Positions 62,433 to 64,000 of a DNA stretch of 64,000 nt are shown here, one piece after another; the stretch's first letter is position 1; each line of letters begins with the position of its first letter. The notes below the pieces were generated by a model, which worked only from the letters and a program-made list of their open reading frames with translations, ran no database searches and was not told where the DNA came from. Source of the stretch: Streptomyces sp. NBC_00236. GTDB lineage: Bacteria > Actinomycetota > Actinomycetes > Streptomycetales > Streptomycetaceae. The position numbers were made by a program, and so were the translations under genes. Where the stretch lies: NCBI RefSeq assembly GCF_036195045.1, contig NZ_CP108100.1:1302001-1366000 (forward strand), given 5' to 3'.

Positions 62433-63197
62433 ATGGCCAAGAACATCCAGTCGCTGGAGCGGGCGGCGGCGATGCTGCGACTGCTGGCGGGCGGCGAGCG
62501 GCGGCTGGGGCTGTCCGACATCGCCTCCTCCCTGGGCCTGGCCAAGGGCACCGCACACGGAATCCTGCGCACGCTCCAGCACGAGGGTTTCGTCGAGCAG
62601 GACGCGGCGTCCGGGCGCTACCAGCTGGGGGCCGAGCTGCTGCGCCTGGGCAACAGCTATCTGGACGTCCACGAACTGCGGGCCCGCGCACTGGTCTGGA
62701 CGGACGACCTGGCCCGCTCCAGCGGCGAGAGCGCCCACCTCGGCGTGCTGCACCAGCAGGGCGTCCTGATCGTCCACCACGTCTTCCGGCCCGACGACAG
62801 CCGTCAGGTGCTGGAGGTCGGGGCCATGCAGCCGCTGCACTCCACGGCCCTGGGCAAGGTCCTGGCGGCCTACGACCCGGTGGCCCACACGGAGGCCCTG
62901 GAGGCGGAGCGGCAGACGTTCACGCCCCGTACGGTCACCGATCCGGAGGCGTTCGAGTCGATGCTCGACCTGATCCGCGCGCGGGGCTGGGCGGCCGACG
63001 TGGAGGAGACCTGGGAGGGCGTGGCCGCGGTGGCCGCACCCATCCACGACCGGCGCCGGATGCCGGTCGGAGCCGTGGCCGTGACCGGCGCGGTGGAGCG
63101 GGTGTGCACGGACGGCGAGCTGCGGCCGGAGCTGGTGGCCGCCGTACGCGACTGCGCCCGCGCGGTCTCCCGGGATCTGGGCGCCAGGCGCTTCTGA
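62433..63197 (+). CDS. gylR: IclR-family glycerol operon regulator GylR
   Basis: 254 residues, the length I recall for S. coelicolor GylR. The N-terminal winged helix (IQSLERAAAMLRLLAGGERRLGLSDIASSLGLAKGTAHGILRTLQHEGFVEQ) covers about residues 5-62 and the IclR effector domain covers about 75-250 (..LHSTALGKVLAAYDP.., ..AAVAAPIHDRRRMPVGAVAVTG..). It controls the glycerol uptake and catabolism operon that begins with glpF 240 bases downstream, probably derepressed by glycerol 3-phosphate. ATG 62433 with GGAGGAG is preferred over an upstream TTG at 62403. Confidence 0.93.
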   Translation: MAKNIQSLERAAAMLRLLAGGERRLGLSDIASSLGLAKGTAHGILRTLQHEGFVEQDAASGRYQLGAELLRLGNSYLDVHELRARALVWTDDLARSSGESAHLGVLHQQGVLIVHHVFRPDDSRQVLEVGAMQPLHSTALGKVLAAYDPVAHTEALEAERQTFTPRTVTDPEAFESMLDLIRARGWAADVEETWEGVAAVAAPIHDRRRMPVGAVAVTGAVERVCTDGELRPELVAAVRDCARAVSRDLGARRF

Positions 63198-63295
63198 GCT
63201 CCGTGCGGGACCATTGCGAGCACCGGTAACGATCGAGTTATAGAACACACAACCCTTGACGCCTCATTCACCTGGGGGAAACACTGCCGTTCACC

Positions 63296-63312
63296 GGTCG
63301 GCATTGTCGAAC
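63296..63312. promoter_or_regulatory. GylR operator upstream of glpF
   Basis: GGTCGGCATTGTCGAAC repeats the gylR-upstream operator (GTTCAGCATTGTCGAAC). It sits in the promoter region of the glycerol operon, about 125 bases before the glpF start codon. Confidence 0.65.
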
Positions 63313-63314
63313 GC

Positions 63315-63334
63315 CTAACGGAAATACGCGTTAG
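63315..63334. promoter_or_regulatory. Inverted repeat CTAACG-N8-CGTTAG in the glpF promoter region
   Basis: CTAACG (63315-63320) and CGTTAG (63329-63334) flank GAAATACG, immediately beside the GylR-type operator. TAGGGT at 63332-63337 could be a -10 element. It may bind a further regulator or form part of an extended GylR site. Confidence 0.4.
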
Positions 63335-63436
63335 GGTGTGGCAGAGCCAAGGCCGGCAACGCCCTCACATGAGGGCGCGGACCACCGGAGGGACCCGGGG
63401 TTCGGCTTCCCTGGACGAAGGACAAAGGAGTCGCGG

Positions 63437-64000
63437 GTGTCCAGCTCCGACATCTTCATCGGCGAGACCATCGGTACCGCCGTACTCATCCTGCTCGGCG
63501 GCGGTGTCTGTGCCGCCGTCACGCTCAAGCGCTCGAAGGCGCAGAACGCCGGCTGGCTCGCCGTCACCTTCGGGTGGGGTTTCGCGGTGCTGACCGGCGC
63601 CTACATGGTCGGCGGTGTATCCGGTGCGCACCTCAACCCGGCGGTCACCATCGGCCTGGCGATCGAGGGCGGCACCAAGTGGAGCGACGTACCGCTCTAT
63701 CTCGTCTCCGAACTGTTCGGCGCGATGATCGGCGCGGTGCTGGTCTGGCTGGTCTACTACGGACAGTTCCGGGCCCATCTCACCGATCCGGAGGTCCTGA
63801 GCGCCCATTCGGGTGAGGAGGGCATGGTCGACAAGGCCGCGGCCCCCAAGGCCGGACCGGTGCTCGGCATCTTCTCCACGGGCCCCGAGATCCGTAACGC
63901 CGTGCAGAACGTCGTCACCGAGATCATCGCCACGATCGTGCTGGTCCTGGCGATCCTCACGCAGGGCCTCAACAACGACGGCAACGGGATCGGCACGCTC
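63437..64000 (+). CDS. glpF: Glycerol uptake facilitator (MIP/aquaglyceroporin), 3' end cut by window
   Basis: First 188 residues of a membrane channel for glycerol. The start [23 protein letters not shown] and the first NPA box in [17 protein letters not shown] (near residue 66) are typical of MIP channels. The region ENxxTE-like [16 protein letters not shown] marks the start of the second half, and the second NPA lies beyond the window. GTG with AAAGGAG nine bases upstream. First gene of the gyl operon; glpK and glpD homologues are expected next. Confidence 0.94.
   Translation, partial: MSSSDIFIGETIGTAVLILLGGGVCAAVTLKRSKAQNAGWLAVTFGWGFAVLTGAYMVGGVSGAHLNPAVTIGLAIEGGTKWSDVPLYLVSELFGAMIGAVLVWLVYYGQFRAHLTDPEVLSAHSGEEGMVDKAAAPKAGPVLGIFSTGPEIRNAVQNVVTEIIATIVLVLAILTQGLNNDGNGIGTL

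Noticed and set aside
58172-63229. 1685-codon plus-strand open frame opposite metH
   Set aside because: Antisense shadow of metH and the HAD gene; it runs on into gylR out of frame and has no recognisable domain.

Overview
This window is a high-GC actinobacterial chromosome segment, almost certainly Streptomyces. The evidence is strong G/C bias at third codon positions, the Pup-proteasome locus, a gylR-glpF locus, a DmdR/IdeR-type iron box, GTG and TTG starts, and a MITE-like hairpin and an intergenic repeat that I recognise as widespread in that genus. Gene identities rest on reading the translated sequences; no database search was possible. Comparisons with S. coelicolor and M. tuberculosis are from memory.

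Layout. Positions 1-3763 hold a glycine betaine ABC importer (opuA-type ATPase plus permease/binding-protein fusion, minus strand) and a divergent 5'-3' exonuclease-like protein. Positions 3.8-31 kb are an accessory block: an iron-box-controlled siderophore-interacting protein; a MerR regulator divergent from two membrane proteins (one ABA4-like); a DrrAB-type ABC exporter with a PadR regulator; an ECF sigma/anti-sigma pair of the SigK/RskA type with its apparent regulon (FAD amine oxidase-like protein, DUF1365, two CFA-like methyltransferases, DUF1295, Moco oxidoreductase, fasciclin lipoprotein); an APC permease with an ADP-ribosylglycohydrolase; an SPW membrane protein; and a TetR regulator divergent from a four-gene carboxyguanidine/urea carboxylase and allophanate hydrolase operon.

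Positions 31-55 kb are the conserved core: helY, a diacylglycerol-kinase-like gene, tatC, tatA, pafC, pafB, two FKBP prolyl isomerases, pafA, an MFS/LacI pair, prcA, prcB, an endonuclease VII-like remnant, pup, dop and arc. Then come a ferredoxin, a secreted protein, trmI, a CBS-type site-2 protease, a RecB-family nuclease and a NarL-type response regulator. Positions 55.9-64 kb hold an orphan oligopeptide-type binding lipoprotein, a HAD phosphatase, metH, gylR and the start of glpF.

The most interesting material is regulatory. Three sites of the form CCAATCC-N15-(A/C)CGAA(T/C) lie in front of the sigma factor gene and in both directions of the divergent lipid-modification/Moco intergenic region, which defines a self-contained ECF regulon. 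A near-identical CTGTCGCSCGACAG palindrome precedes both the APC permease operon and the carboxylase operon, which predicts that the TetR protein between them controls both. Two tandem-repeat arrays extend outward from the 3' ends of unrelated genes.
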